64,000 nucleotides of DNA from Bin87 sp965232895 (GCA_965232895.1 OZ247430.1:1426001-1490000), one strand, 5' to 3'; positions 15,553 through 25,256 are shown, counted from the stretch's first letter. Notes: a model not told the origin generated them from the sequence alone. Numbers and translations are program-made.

Positions 15553-16488
15553 TTAGGAGTACCGAATCCTGGGATCGATGTAAGCGTACATGATGTCGAC
15601 CGACAGCGCGGCTGCCACGTACATCAGCGTGAACACAATGACCACGGCTTGTAGGAGCGGGTAGTCGTTGCCGGCCAGCGCCTGGATTGCGAGCTGGCCC
15701 AGGCCGGGCCATGCAAACACGGTTTCTACAACCAGCGAACCCGTCACCAGGCTCCCCAGCGTGATGCCCGCGAAGGTCAGCACCGGAATGAGCGCGTTGC
15801 GCAACGAGTGCTTCCAGATGACTATGTTGTTGGACACGCCCTTGGCCCGGGCGAGTTTGACGTACTCGGAGTCCATAACGTTCAGCATGGCGGAGCGTAG
15901 CAGCCGGAGGTTGGCCGCGGCGTAGAACCAGCCCAGCGTCACCGCCGGCAAGATAATGCTGGAGATCTCCTGGCGCCCGTAGGGCGGCACCAAACTGTCC
16001 CCAAACCAATCATTCCAGCGCACCGAAAACAGGAACACCAGCATCAGTCCTAACCAGAACACCGGGGCAGATTGTCCCACCAGGGCGACCACTTTCCCGG
16101 CCATGTCAAGGAAACTGCCTCGTTTCACCGCCGACAGGATACCCAGTGGCACGCCGACGATCACCGAGAACGCGAAGGCGGCGAGGCCCAGCTGCAACGT
16201 TGCCGGTATCCGCTCAACGATGACTTCCATCGACGGGCGGCCTTCCTTGATCGATTCGCCGAAATCACCTTGCAGCGCGCTGCCCAGGAAGATCCCGTAC
16301 TGCTGGTAGTACGGCTTGTCGAGCCCCAGGCTTGCGGTAAGCCGGTCCCAGTCTTCCTGGGTGGAATAGTCGTCCAGGTAAACGTGCCTGGGATCGCCGG
16401 CCGCCCGGCTCATCACGAAGATGATCAACGACACCGCCAGCAGGGTGACCATAGCCAGCAGGATGCGCCGCAACAGGTATCGCTGCAT
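15553..16488 (-). CDS. Dipeptide-type ABC transporter permease, DppB/OppB type
   Basis: 311 residues; begins MQRYLLRRILLAMVTLLAVS as DppB proteins do, continues with the extracytoplasmic segment (LTASLGLDKPYYQQYGIFLG) and a BPD_transp_1 domain with the EAA loop EYVKLARAKGVSNNIVIWKH, and ends with the characteristic DPRIRYS. It is the first permease gene of the minus-strand transporter operon and pairs with the DppC-type gene downstream. Confidence 0.92.
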   Translation of the reverse strand: MQRYLLRRILLAMVTLLAVSLIIFVMSRAAGDPRHVYLDDYSTQEDWDRLTASLGLDKPYYQQYGIFLGSALQGDFGESIKEGRPSMEVIVERIPATLQLGLAAFAFSVIVGVPLGILSAVKRGSFLDMAGKVVALVGQSAPVFWLGLMLVFLFSVRWNDWFGDSLVPPYGRQEISSIILPAVTLGWFYAAANLRLLRSAMLNVMDSEYVKLARAKGVSNNIVIWKHSLRNALIPVLTFAGITLGSLVTGSLVVETVFAWPGLGQLAIQALAGNDYPLLQAVVIVFTLMYVAAALSVDIMYAYIDPRIRYS

Positions 16489-16589
16489 GATGTTTCACTA
16501 CCTCACAAAGTGTTTCCCTGAGCGTTGCGGGTGATCGGTGGTTTTTGACGAACCGTCGCCGAGAGCCGCTGGGCGCAGATCGGGTCGGA

Positions 16590-17147
16590 TCACGACGAAC
16601 TGCCAGCGGCTCGGGCGCTGTCATTGCCGGAGCCGGTCCCGTTGGAAGGTCCTAGCGTATCGCCACCACGCGGCTGACGCGCGGCGCGAGCGAACCTGCC
16701 GAACATGCCTTCGTAACCGATGTTAAAGAGCAGCGTCATGATGTTCGGCACCAGCGTCGCTCCCAGTGCGATATAGGTTCGCGGCTTGAACAGGTAGGGG
16801 CAAACGCCCACGCATCTGGCGTCCTCGATGGCGGAAATGTAGCCGCCGATTTGGAAACCGACCCAGGCTCCGCCAAAACTTGCTGCGGACAGAACCAGGC
16901 CCGCGCCCAGCAGGATAGGCCAGGCCGGGATGGAGTCCACCCTCAGCAGGGTTATTCCCGCCCCGATTCCGGCGCCAACGCCGGCGCCCACCATGAGCAT
17001 TATAAGAATGTTGGGCAGGGCCGCCACCCCGAAGAACACCGCCAACGCAGACGCTAGCGCCATCCCCAGGGCGCTCAAGACCGCGGCCATAGGAAATCCC
17101 AGGAGCGATCTCCAGGCTACTGATATCCAAGGTTTCTGTGGCCCCAT
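16590..17147 (-). CDS. Multi-pass membrane protein of unknown function in a dipeptide ABC operon
   Basis: 185 residues with about four hydrophobic segments (residues 15-42, 45-65, 75-105 and 125-145), very rich in Gly and Ala (LMVGAGVGAGIGAGITLL), and a polar, disordered C-terminus. A loop between the third and fourth segments has two nearby cysteines (DARCVGVCPYL). It lies between the third binding lipoprotein and the first permease on the same strand, an unusual place for an extra membrane protein. I recognise no family. Confidence 0.6.
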   Translation of the reverse strand: MGPQKPWISVAWRSLLGFPMAAVLSALGMALASALAVFFGVAALPNILIMLMVGAGVGAGIGAGITLLRVDSIPAWPILLGAGLVLSAASFGGAWVGFQIGGYISAIEDARCVGVCPYLFKPRTYIALGATLVPNIMTLLFNIGYEGMFGRFARAARQPRGGDTLGPSNGTGSGNDSARAAGSSS

Positions 17148-17181
17148 ACTGGCGTTACCTGCCCAATGCTAACCCGTCGGA

Positions 17182-19077
17182 CTATCCGCGGGGCTGAATG
17201 TATTCGTAACCGTTGATGTTGCGCAGGTCACGGTAGCGCACGCCCTCGGACCAAGGTTGGATCTCGGGACCAACGGGCCAGATCACATCGAAGTTGTACA
17301 GCCCAATGTTGGTAATGGCATTTTCGAACATGAAAGTGGTGATCTCGATGGCCAGCGCTCGGCGCGCCTCAGCGTTGATCTCGGCCTTGTGCAGAGCGAT
17401 CTTTTCGTCCAGCCACGGGTGGTCGGCGCCGCTGGACCAGACCGCCTGCTGATTCAGTTTCGAACCCTTGTCGGTAAATCCCTGGCCCGGTTCCAGGCGT
17501 ATGCCTGCGGCGTGGCAGGTAGCGCCCTGGTACGTGCGTCCCACTATGGTAGGCCGAAGCGTGCTGTAGGGGACCTTTTGGAAATTCACGTCCACACCAA
17601 TGTCGGCCCACATGGAAGCGATCGCCTCACAGGCTTCGACTTCAACCGGCGCCCCCCGCAAGGAAGGTGTCAGTGTAATGCTGAAGCCTTCAGGATATCC
17701 GGCTTCTTCCAAAAGCTGCCTGGCCCGGTCGGGATTGAATTCCCATCGCATTTCCGGAGGCAACCAGGTGTCTTCGTATTGACCGTACTCCCACATCACC
17801 GCCGGGCTGCCGTACCCGCGCAACAGGGTGTCAACGATGCCCTGACGATCGATGGCGATGGACAGCGCGTTACGAACCTTCGCCGCGTTGGCCCATTCCG
17901 CAGAGTTGACGTCCGCGCTTGCGGATATCCAGGGCAGTTCTGGATCGAATCCGGGTAACTGGTCGTCCGTCCCGGCGCCCACGTGGTATTGCCCATAGAT
18001 ATTGAGCGCGGATTCTCCCCCGCCGGGCAGGCGCATCAATTCCGCGCCTTCCACGCCGAGCAATGCATCGAGGGAGTCGAAAGCGCTTACGGTGGTGTCC
18101 AGGTTTCCGGTCTGGAATCCGGCGATACGGGAGGATTCTTCGGGAATTTCCCGGAAGTACATCTCGGCGAAATGCGGAGTCTTCCGCCAGTGGTTTTCCA
18201 CGGCTTCCATGCGCCAGAACGAGCCGGTGCTGAATTCCACCAAGTCCCAGGAGCCGGTTGCGGCAATTTGGCTGTTGGCCACGTCCGCCCCCAGCTCGTC
18301 GGTCTGCTTTTTGCTGATGATCCAGGATCCGGCGCCGCCCGGGCTGGTGACAATTTCGTTTACAGGAACCTGCGACCAGGGCGCTCCGGTGTTGACTTCA
18401 ACGGTGTAGTCGTCAATGGCTTTGGCATGCCCGTCTTCGTTGTCCCAAATCCCGCGGACGTTGGATGCCCGAGCGTGCTTGGAGCCCTCGGCTCCGAATT
18501 GGCGCATGCCCCAAATGACGTCCTCGGCGGTCATTTCACCGTAACCCTTATGGAACTGTACGCCTTCGTTCAAATGGAAAGTCCAGGTCGAACCGTCCTC
18601 GGAAACTTCCCAACTGTGGGCCAACATCGGCACGGCCACCAAGTCGCTGCTAACCGTCAAGAGCGATTCGCCGATTGGAGCGGTTTGCAGGACAAAAATC
18701 TGCGGGTTGCCCGTGAGAGCGGGATGGCCCATGAAAGGTCCGAGTTCCTTTTGCCCAACGTTGAGGGTCCCCTCCGGCTGGTCCGACGAGTCCATGACCG
18801 AACCCTCCGGCGTGGGGATTGGAGTCGCGATAGGAACCGGTGTGGCGGCCTGTTGTTGAGGCGCCGACTGGTCTGGGGTAAGTTCCGGAGCCTGCTGCCC
18901 CGTGGCCGCCGGTTGGGCGTCAGTCGGTTGCACTGCCTGCTGATTGGATGCGGCCGATTGGACTGCTGAGCCTTCCTCAGTCGAAACTCCACCGCACGCG
19001 ATAACCAGCGCCAGCAGAGTGCACAGCACAGCCATAGCGACCGCGCGTGTCAGGACCTTTGTGGGAAGACTCAGCAT
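17182..19077 (-). CDS. Extracellular solute-binding protein family 5 (lipoprotein), paralogue 1
   Basis: A 631-residue peptide/dipeptide-type binding lipoprotein. Signal peptide residues 1-27 with lipobox LVIAC and lipidated Cys28, then a long low-complexity linker of Gln, Ala, Pro and Thr to about residue 100, then the SBP_bac_5 fold (GWTFHLNEGVQFHKGYGEMTAEDV-type segment; here TWTFHLNEGVQFHKGYGEMT). It shares long identical blocks with the next gene upstream, for example KELGPFMGHPALTGNPQIFV, showing recent duplication. It captures substrate outside the membrane for the permease genes downstream. Ligand unknown. Confidence 0.92.
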   Translation of the reverse strand: MLSLPTKVLTRAVAMAVLCTLLALVIACGGVSTEEGSAVQSAASNQQAVQPTDAQPAATGQQAPELTPDQSAPQQQAATPVPIATPIPTPEGSVMDSSDQPEGTLNVGQKELGPFMGHPALTGNPQIFVLQTAPIGESLLTVSSDLVAVPMLAHSWEVSEDGSTWTFHLNEGVQFHKGYGEMTAEDVIWGMRQFGAEGSKHARASNVRGIWDNEDGHAKAIDDYTVEVNTGAPWSQVPVNEIVTSPGGAGSWIISKKQTDELGADVANSQIAATGSWDLVEFSTGSFWRMEAVENHWRKTPHFAEMYFREIPEESSRIAGFQTGNLDTTVSAFDSLDALLGVEGAELMRLPGGGESALNIYGQYHVGAGTDDQLPGFDPELPWISASADVNSAEWANAAKVRNALSIAIDRQGIVDTLLRGYGSPAVMWEYGQYEDTWLPPEMRWEFNPDRARQLLEEAGYPEGFSITLTPSLRGAPVEVEACEAIASMWADIGVDVNFQKVPYSTLRPTIVGRTYQGATCHAAGIRLEPGQGFTDKGSKLNQQAVWSSGADHPWLDEKIALHKAEINAEARRALAIEITTFMFENAITNIGLYNFDVIWPVGPEIQPWSEGVRYRDLRNINGYEYIQPRG

Positions 19078-19101
19078 TGTGATCTCAGGTGTCCTACGGG
19101 A

Positions 19102-21000
19102 TTAACCGCGGGGCTGGATGTATTCGTAGCCGTTGATGTTGCGCAGGTCACGGTAGCGCACGCCCTCGATCCAGGGCTGGATGTTGGGACCCACGGGCCA
19201 CAGGCTGTCGAAGTTGTACAGCCCGACGCCGGTGAGAGCGTTGTCAAACATGAACGTCGCGATCTCAATGGCCAGTTCCCGGCGCGCCTGGGAGTTGATC
19301 TCCTTCTGGTGCTGGTCAACCTTCTCGTCCAGCCAAGGGTGCTCGACCCCGCGATTCCAGACGGCCTGGTGGTTCAACTGGGAAAGCATGCCGGAGAAGC
19401 CCTGGCCGGGCTCCAGGCGGATGCCGCCAGCGTGACAGGTGGAACCCTGGTAGTTGCGGGCGATCAGGCTGGGTCGCAGCGTGGTGTAGGGCAGGTTCTG
19501 GAACTTGACGTCCACGCCGATGTCTCCCCACATGGTGGCGATGGCCTCGCAGGCTTCCACTTCCACCGGCGCGCCCCGCAGCGACGGCGTCAGCGTGATG
19601 CTGAACCCGTCAGGGTAGCCGGCCTCGGCGATCAACTGCATGGCGCGTTCCGGGTTGTACTCCCAGCGCAGTTCCTGAGGCAGCCAGCTTTCTTCGTACT
19701 GACCGAAGTCCCAGAGGACGGCGGGAGATCCGTACCCGTGCAGCAGGGTATCGACGATGCCCTGCCGGTCGATGGCGATGGACAGCGCGGTGCGCACCTT
19801 GGCGGCGTTCTTCCACGCTTCGGAATTGATGTCCGGGTCGGCGGAGACCCAGGGCAGTTCCGGATCGTAGCCGGGCTGCTGGTTCTCGGTGCCGATGCCG
19901 ACGTAATACTGACCGTAGAAGGTCAGCGCGGATTCGCCGCCGCCGGGGACGCGCATGATTTCTGCGCCATCCACCGCCTCGACCAGAGCCAGCGAGTCGA
20001 AGGCCAGAAGCGTGGTGTCCAGGTTGCCGGTCTGGAACCCGGCAACGCGGGATGATTCCTCGGGAATTTCGCGGAACTGCATTTCTGCGAAGTGAGGTGT
20101 CTTCCGCCAGTGGTCGGTTACGGCTTCCATGCGCCAGAATTCGCCGGTACGGTATTCCACCAGGTCCCAGGGACCGGTGGCCGCGATCTGGTCGTTGGCT
20201 TCTTCCACTCCGAGTTCTTCGGACTGTTTCTTGCTGACTATCCAGGTTCCGCCGCCGCCGGCGCTGGTCAGGATTTCGTTGACCGGCACCTCAGACCACG
20301 GCTCGCCGGTATTAACCTCGACGGTGTAGTCATCGACGGCGATGGCGTGGCCCTCCGGGTTCTCCCAGATGCCGCGTATGTTGGATGCCCGGGGGTGTTT
20401 CGACCCCTCGGCCCCGAATTGCCGCATGCCCCAAATGACGTCATCGGCGGTCATCTCGCCGTAGCCCTTGTGGAACTGGACGCCCTCATTGAGATTGAAA
20501 GTCCAGGTTGACCCGTCTTCGGACACCGACCATTCCCTGGCCAGCATCCCGACCGGCTTGAGCTCGCTGGACACGGTCAGCAGCGACTCGCCGATGGGGG
20601 CGGTTTGCAGGACGAAAATCTGCGGATTTCCGGTCAGGGCGGGATGGCCCATGAAGGGTCCGAGTTCTTTCTGACCGACCGTCAACGTGCCCACGGGCGT
20701 ATTGTCGATCGTTACCTCAGCGGTTTCGGGCGTGGCCGTGGGCGCCGTGACGGCGGCCGCGACCGGCACCTCGGTGGCTGCCGGGGCGGATGAACGGGAT
20801 TCGGAGGCCGGCGCTTCCGTAGCCGCCGGTGCGGCCGGGGCCGCGCTCTGGCTGTCGGTGGTTTGGCTGGCGGAAGTCTGGCCAGTGGCCGGAGCGGGGC
20901 TCTCCGCCGCTCCGCCGCAGGCAGCCACCAGGGCCAGCATCAAGGTCAACGCGCCAAGACCGACAACGGCGGTCAGGGACTTTCCTGGAAATCGCAGCAT
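19102..21000 (-). CDS. Extracellular solute-binding protein family 5 (lipoprotein), paralogue 2
   Basis: 632 residues. Signal peptide with lipobox LVAAC and lipidated Cys28, an Ala/Pro/Ser/Thr-rich linker to about residue 100, then an SBP_bac_5 domain. It is the closest relative of the gene at 17182-19077; both end RYRDLRNINGYEYIQPRG. It lies 24 bp upstream of that gene and is in the same operon. Differences cluster in the linker and in scattered surface positions, so the two may bind related ligands. Confidence 0.92.
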   Translation of the reverse strand: MLRFPGKSLTAVVGLGALTLMLALVAACGGAAESPAPATGQTSASQTTDSQSAAPAAPAATEAPASESRSSAPAATEVPVAAAVTAPTATPETAEVTIDNTPVGTLTVGQKELGPFMGHPALTGNPQIFVLQTAPIGESLLTVSSELKPVGMLAREWSVSEDGSTWTFNLNEGVQFHKGYGEMTADDVIWGMRQFGAEGSKHPRASNIRGIWENPEGHAIAVDDYTVEVNTGEPWSEVPVNEILTSAGGGGTWIVSKKQSEELGVEEANDQIAATGPWDLVEYRTGEFWRMEAVTDHWRKTPHFAEMQFREIPEESSRVAGFQTGNLDTTLLAFDSLALVEAVDGAEIMRVPGGGESALTFYGQYYVGIGTENQQPGYDPELPWVSADPDINSEAWKNAAKVRTALSIAIDRQGIVDTLLHGYGSPAVLWDFGQYEESWLPQELRWEYNPERAMQLIAEAGYPDGFSITLTPSLRGAPVEVEACEAIATMWGDIGVDVKFQNLPYTTLRPSLIARNYQGSTCHAGGIRLEPGQGFSGMLSQLNHQAVWNRGVEHPWLDEKVDQHQKEINSQARRELAIEIATFMFDNALTGVGLYNFDSLWPVGPNIQPWIEGVRYRDLRNINGYEYIQPRG

Positions 21001-21045
21001 ATTTACCTCAACGTGTGTGATCGGGTGTCGATTTTGTGGGTAGGT

Positions 21046-22896
21046 TTACTTCCGGTGCTTGATGTACTCGTAGCCGTTGATCTGGCGCACGTCGCTGCGC
21101 CGGACGTACTCGCCCCACGGCTGGATGCGTGGCCCCACCGGCCAGATGGCGTCGATGTTGTAGTAAGTCAGGTCGGTGAGGGCGTGGTCGAACAGGAACT
21201 GCCCGAGTTCACGCTCCATCTGCTCGCGGGCGGCAGGATCCACTTCACCCATGGCGCGGCGCATCAGGTCATCGGACCAGGCGTGCTCCAGGCCGCGGTT
21301 GAAGGGGTTTTCGGTCAGGTAGCTGCCGAACCCATTGGCCGGTGTGGGCAGGGGGCCACCGGCGTGGCAGGTCGCGCCCTGGTAGGTGCGTCCGACCAAC
21401 GTGGGGCGCAGGGTGCCGTAGGGTACCTTCTGGAAATCGACGTCGAGACCGATGTCATTCCACATCTGCGCGATGGCTTCGCAGCTTTCCACCTCTTGCG
21501 GCGCGCCGCGCAGGGCCGGCGTCAGGGTGATGTTGAACCCATCCGGGTATCCAGCCTCTTCCAGCAACTGCATGGCGCGTTCGGGGTTGTACTCCCAGTC
21601 CCGGCCGTCCAGGTAGTGCTCGAAGCCGCTGTACGAGTGGATGGGCGTGGCGGTGCTGCCGTGGCCGGACAGAATTTCGTCAACCAAGGCCTGGCGGTCA
21701 ATTGCGGTCATCAGAGCCAGGCGCACCTTGCGGGCCCGGTCCCACTCCGGCGACGTTATATCGTCGGTGGGAGACACCCAGGGGTTTTCAGGGTCGTAGC
21801 CGGGCCGGGTTTCGATGCCCTCAACGGGGTACCAGTTGCCGTAGATGCGGAGGCTCTGAACGATGGCGTTGGGCACCTTCATCAGTTCGGCGCCTTCCAC
21901 TTCCAGCACGCTGGGTATGGAGTCGTATCCCATGAGGAAGGTATCCAGGGCGCCGGTCTTGAAACCGGCGACGCGGGAGGACTCTTCGGGGATTTCCCAC
22001 ATGACGAACTCATCGAACTCGGGGGTATGGCGCCAGTGATCGCGTACCGCCTTCATCTTCCAGAACTCGCCGGTGCGGTGGTCCACGATTTCCCAGGGGC
22101 CGGTGGCGGCCATCTGCGAGCTGGCCTCATCCACGCCCAACTCTTCGGTCTGCTTCTTGCTGGCGATGAAGGTGGATGCGCCGCCGGGGGTCATGTGCCA
22201 TCGCTGGGCGATAACGTGGACCAACGGCTCGCCGGTGTGCACCTGCAGGGTGTGGCTATCGATGATCATCGAGCCGTCCCGGTCCGCCCAGAACGTCTCC
22301 AGTTGGCCGGCGCGGGGGTGCTTGCTAAGGCCCCACTGCTGCATCGACCAGACGACGTCTTCCGCTGTCATCTCGCCGTAGCCCTTGTGGAACTGCACTC
22401 CCTTGTTCAGATTGAAGGTCCAGACGAGGAAGTCGTCGGAGATCTCCCAGGATTCGGCCAGCAGGCCAAGCACCTCTCGGTTCGCGTCTTCCTGCAGCAG
22501 GCCTTCGCCGATGGGCGCCGTGCCGTGCACAAAGATCTGGGGATTGCCCAGGTTGCTGGGGTGCAGGAAGAATGGCCCCATTTCCTTCAGGCCGGTGCTG
22601 AGGATGCCCGTGGGTTCGGCCATCATCTGTGCGTCACCCGAACTGGAGGCTTGCGGCACGGCCGTCGGCGCCACCTGGCCCTGGGCGGGCGCAGCCTGGG
22701 TTGCGGCCGGAGCGCTCGACTGCTGGCTGCCCGAGGCGGGTTGCTCGGGCGCCGCTTGCTGCGCGGCAGCAGCGGTTGGCGCGGTGGCGGGAGCTTCGGA
22801 CTCTCCAGCGCTGCCACACGCGACAATGGGGGTCAGAAACAACCCTCCAATGACAAGGACAAGCAAACTCTTGCGGCTGATTCCGAACCAATTCAT
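21046..22896 (-). CDS. Extracellular solute-binding protein family 5 (lipoprotein), paralogue 3
   Basis: 616 residues, first gene of the operon. Start at MNWFGISRKS because AGGAGG lies eight bases upstream; a slightly longer frame starts inside that site. Lipobox PIVAC with Cys27, Ala/Gln-rich linker, then the SBP_bac_5 fold (FNLNKGVQFHKGYGEMTAEDVVW). It is more diverged from paralogues 1 and 2 than they are from each other but keeps the same ending (INGYEYIKHRK). Three binding proteins for one permease pair suggests broadened specificity. Confidence 0.92.
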   Translation of the reverse strand: MNWFGISRKSLLVLVIGGLFLTPIVACGSAGESEAPATAPTAAAAQQAAPEQPASGSQQSSAPAATQAAPAQGQVAPTAVPQASSSGDAQMMAEPTGILSTGLKEMGPFFLHPSNLGNPQIFVHGTAPIGEGLLQEDANREVLGLLAESWEISDDFLVWTFNLNKGVQFHKGYGEMTAEDVVWSMQQWGLSKHPRAGQLETFWADRDGSMIIDSHTLQVHTGEPLVHVIAQRWHMTPGGASTFIASKKQTEELGVDEASSQMAATGPWEIVDHRTGEFWKMKAVRDHWRHTPEFDEFVMWEIPEESSRVAGFKTGALDTFLMGYDSIPSVLEVEGAELMKVPNAIVQSLRIYGNWYPVEGIETRPGYDPENPWVSPTDDITSPEWDRARKVRLALMTAIDRQALVDEILSGHGSTATPIHSYSGFEHYLDGRDWEYNPERAMQLLEEAGYPDGFNITLTPALRGAPQEVESCEAIAQMWNDIGLDVDFQKVPYGTLRPTLVGRTYQGATCHAGGPLPTPANGFGSYLTENPFNRGLEHAWSDDLMRRAMGEVDPAAREQMERELGQFLFDHALTDLTYYNIDAIWPVGPRIQPWGEYVRRSDVRQINGYEYIKHRK

Positions 22897-23040
22897 TAAA
22901 CAACCTCCTGGCGGCATTTACCGTTGCGAAGTAGGAGTATATGGAAAGAAACGGGCTCCAGGAGCCCGCCAATTCAAGGCTGAGATGCGGTGAATTTCGC
23001 TGTTTCTGGGTCTGGAAATTCAGGAATATTAGTGCCAGGC

Positions 23041-23069
23041 AGTCTATCGGACGGGTTTTGCAATGTCAA
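23041..23069 (-). promoter_or_regulatory. Sigma70-type promoter for the dipeptide ABC operon
   Basis: On the minus strand TTGACA (23069-23064, perfect -35) is followed by a 17-bp spacer and TAGACT (23046-23041, four of six -10 bases). It lies about 145 bp before the first binding-protein gene in an AT-rich stretch. The match is by eye; the long leader could hold further control. Confidence 0.5.
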
Positions 23070-23197
23070 TATGCCATATACTAATTATCATTGTGCGCTA
23101 TTATCTTGAAACGCGATGAAGTTTGCGGATACGGGCACCCGATGAAATTGGGGTGGTACTGCGCTCCGCCCCCCTGAAAGCAATTGCCGAAACCAGA

Positions 23198-23374
23198 TCA
23201 CCCGTACCCGGTTTGTCTTTTACATCGATGCACCGGATGAACAGGATTTGATTGATTACTGTGAACGCTTCCGCACTCTTGACGGCGCTGAAAATTGAAC
23301 GCCCCACCCGCACGCCATCATCCGGTCTATCGATGTAAATTGGCTCCCGTAATTGTCAAACTGGGTACGCATGA
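23198..23374. repeat. Family D palindromic element (D2)
   Basis: A 177-bp sequence nearly identical to 36914-37099. Ends are TCACCCGTACCC and GGGTACGCATGA; internally it has GGATGAACAGGATTTGATTG and an inverted pair TTTTACATCGATG / ATCGATGTAAA. No clear target duplication is seen at this copy. Confidence 0.75.
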
Positions 23375-23381
23375 GATCTGG

Positions 23382-23528
23382 GCAGTGTTGACATTTCGCG
23401 TCATTCCGGCGAAAGCCGGAATCCAGTCTGCCAAAGAAGAGAAAATCCGGCAGACTTTCCGATGTCGAAGGTTTCTGGGTTCCTGCTTTCGCAGGAACGA
23501 CGGGTAGTTTTCCAAATGTCAACACTGC
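23382..23528. repeat. Family F palindromic element (F1) carrying GTCATTCC cores
   Basis: Outer arms GCAGTGTTGACATTT and AAATGTCAACACTGC are a perfect 15-bp inverted repeat. Inside are two smaller palindromes, TCATTCCGGCGAAAGCCGGA and GGTTCCTGCTTTCGCAGGAA, the same cores that occur in families A and E with other arms. Confidence 0.75.
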
Positions 23529-23639
23529 TTAATATAGGGTACGCCGCATATCACCGTTGATGATCTGAAATGCGATTACCCGGGTTGATATGCGGCCCGA
23601 TGCTGTCGCGAGTTGCGGATGCCGCGCCGCGCCGCAGTG

Positions 23640-24869
23640 TCAGGCGCGGCGCAACTTCGGAGCGGCCAGGGCCAGCAGCGCGACCAGGGCGATGCCGGTG
23701 AACCCCACCACCTGGGCCGCTCCCGGAGCGCTCCATGCTCCCGCGATGCCGCCGGCGGCCACGCTGCCAAAGCTGTAGGCCAGGATCGCGAAGGACCGCA
23801 GGCTCATCACGCGGCCCCGGAATTGCGGCTCGGTAGTACGGAGCAGCAGGGTCAAAATCAGGACCTGGGTGGAGGCAAAGGACACTCCCACCACCGCGAA
23901 GAGCGCCATCGACAGGTAGAAGGACGTTGAGAGCGAAAACAGCAGTATGGAACCGTGCCAGCATAACACCGCGATGATGAGCAGCAATCCGGGTCGGCGC
24001 AGGTTCGGCACCATGGTGAAGCCCAGTGATCCGGTGAGGGCTCCGCTGCCGAAGGCGAACAACAGCAGTCCCAGTCCGGCGGAGTCGCTGCCCAGCACGT
24101 CCCGGGCGAAAATGGGCGCCAGGCCGGTGTGCACGGTCCAGCCGGCCAGATTGATGATGACGGCGACCGCCAGGACCGCCCAGAGCACCTGGTTGCCGGC
24201 GACGTAGCGCAAGCCTCCGATCACCGTGCTCATGACCCGCTCGGGTCCTCGCACCACGGTTGTGGGCGGAGTTCGGACGTTCAGTGCGACGAGCCCGCTG
24301 GCCAGATAGAGGCAAGCGATAGCAGTGTAAGCGCCCTGTGGACCCAGACCCTTAAAAAGGTAGCCTCCAATCACGGGGCCGCAGAGCATCGCGATGTTCA
24401 TGGCCACGGTGTTGAACGCGGCGCCGTGGCCGAGTTGATCGGTGCGCAACGTATCCGCCACCAGGGACTGCGCCACCGGCATCTGGCAGAGGCGGACGAC
24501 CCCCATGACCAGCGTGATGGCGAAGATGTGCCACACCTCCAGCCGGCCCGTGAGGATCAGAGCCAACATCAGCGCGCCCATCAAACCCATGATGAACTCG
24601 ACCGAGGCCAGCAGACGGTTGCGCGGCAAACGGTCGGCGAGAGCGCCGGTGAACAGGGCCAGGAAGTTCAGCGCCATCCGCGCGGCGGCAATGGCTCCGA
24701 CCAGGAACGGCGAATCGGTCAGGGTGAGGACGAACCAGCCCAGCACCGCAGACTCCATCTGCGTCCCCACTCCGACAAGGGCGGTGGAGCCCCAGACGAA
24801 GGCGAAGTCGCGGTTCCGAAATACGCCCAGCGGGGAGGAAGCGCGATGCAGGGTTGCCGCGACTCTCAT
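23640..24869 (-). CDS. MFS transporter, MFS_3 (EntS-like) type
   Basis: A 409-residue, 12-helix major facilitator of the enterobactin-exporter-like MFS_3 group. After a short N-terminus it begins FRNRDFAFVWGSTALVGVGTQMESAVLGW, the family hallmark, and has the loop ALADRLPRNRLL between helices 2 and 3. I start at MRVAATLHRASS; the longer frame has non-family sequence overlapping a repeat. It is a paralogue of the MFS gene at 47763-49010. The substrate is unknown; drug or siderophore export is typical of the group. Confidence 0.88.
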   Translation of the reverse strand: MRVAATLHRASSPLGVFRNRDFAFVWGSTALVGVGTQMESAVLGWFVLTLTDSPFLVGAIAAARMALNFLALFTGALADRLPRNRLLASVEFIMGLMGALMLALILTGRLEVWHIFAITLVMGVVRLCQMPVAQSLVADTLRTDQLGHGAAFNTVAMNIAMLCGPVIGGYLFKGLGPQGAYTAIACLYLASGLVALNVRTPPTTVVRGPERVMSTVIGGLRYVAGNQVLWAVLAVAVIINLAGWTVHTGLAPIFARDVLGSDSAGLGLLLFAFGSGALTGSLGFTMVPNLRRPGLLLIIAVLCWHGSILLFSLSTSFYLSMALFAVVGVSFASTQVLILTLLLRTTEPQFRGRVMSLRSFAILAYSFGSVAAGGIAGAWSAPGAAQVVGFTGIALVALLALAAPKLRRA

Positions 24870-25256
24870 GCCGGATCGAGGCCGCGAGAACGCGCCGAAC
24901 CTGGGCTGCGGGCGGCGGCCCTGAGAAATGCGGTTACCCGCGATAAATCGCCTGGACTGGTTGTCACCCGACTTTCCCTCTGGCTTCCGACGCTTTGAGT
25001 GCCGGATGATAACATGCGGCGTGATGGGCGTCGGGCCGGCTCGGGTTGGCGGCAGGGCAATCGCACCATCGCCGTCATTCCTGCGCAAGCAGGAATCCAG
25101 CGATCGAATTCGTCAAATACGCTGCAAATTCGTTCGTTCTATGACCAATGGACTCCGGCTTTCGCCGGAGTGACGGGCGTGGAGCCTATGATGCGATTGC
25201 CCTGGGTTGGCGGTGTACCGCTGGTACGTGATAGTCTGCTGACCGCACCGCACTCG
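24870..25256. other. Divergent intergenic region between MFS and flavin monooxygenase
   Basis: About 390 bp holding promoters for two divergent genes. Its centre is the family A element at 25053-25204. Nothing else is recognised. Confidence 0.55.
25044..25213. repeat. Family A MITE-like element (A3) with target-site duplication
   Basis: The element at 25053-25204 is in the opposite orientation to copies A1 and A2 but has the same perfect 12-bp ends (CAGGGCAATCGC / GCGATTGCCCTG). A perfect 9-bp direct repeat, GGTTGGCGG, flanks it at 25044-25052 and 25205-25213. Confidence 0.85.

Larger units (their letters stand above)
22897..23640. other. Intergenic region upstream of the dipeptide operon, repeats and promoter
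   Basis: 740 bp between the operon start and the convergent-side MFS gene's 3' end. It contains an AT-rich promoter region (23041-23100), the family D element at 23198-23374 and the family F element at 23382-23528. No protein gene is supported. Confidence 0.6.

Noticed and set aside
20863..22899. A 678-codon plus-strand frame through the binding-protein genes
   Set aside because: Reverse-complement shadow of two lipoprotein genes in GC-rich DNA; translation is low-complexity with no conserved motif, while the minus strand has lipoboxes and SBP_bac_5 motifs.
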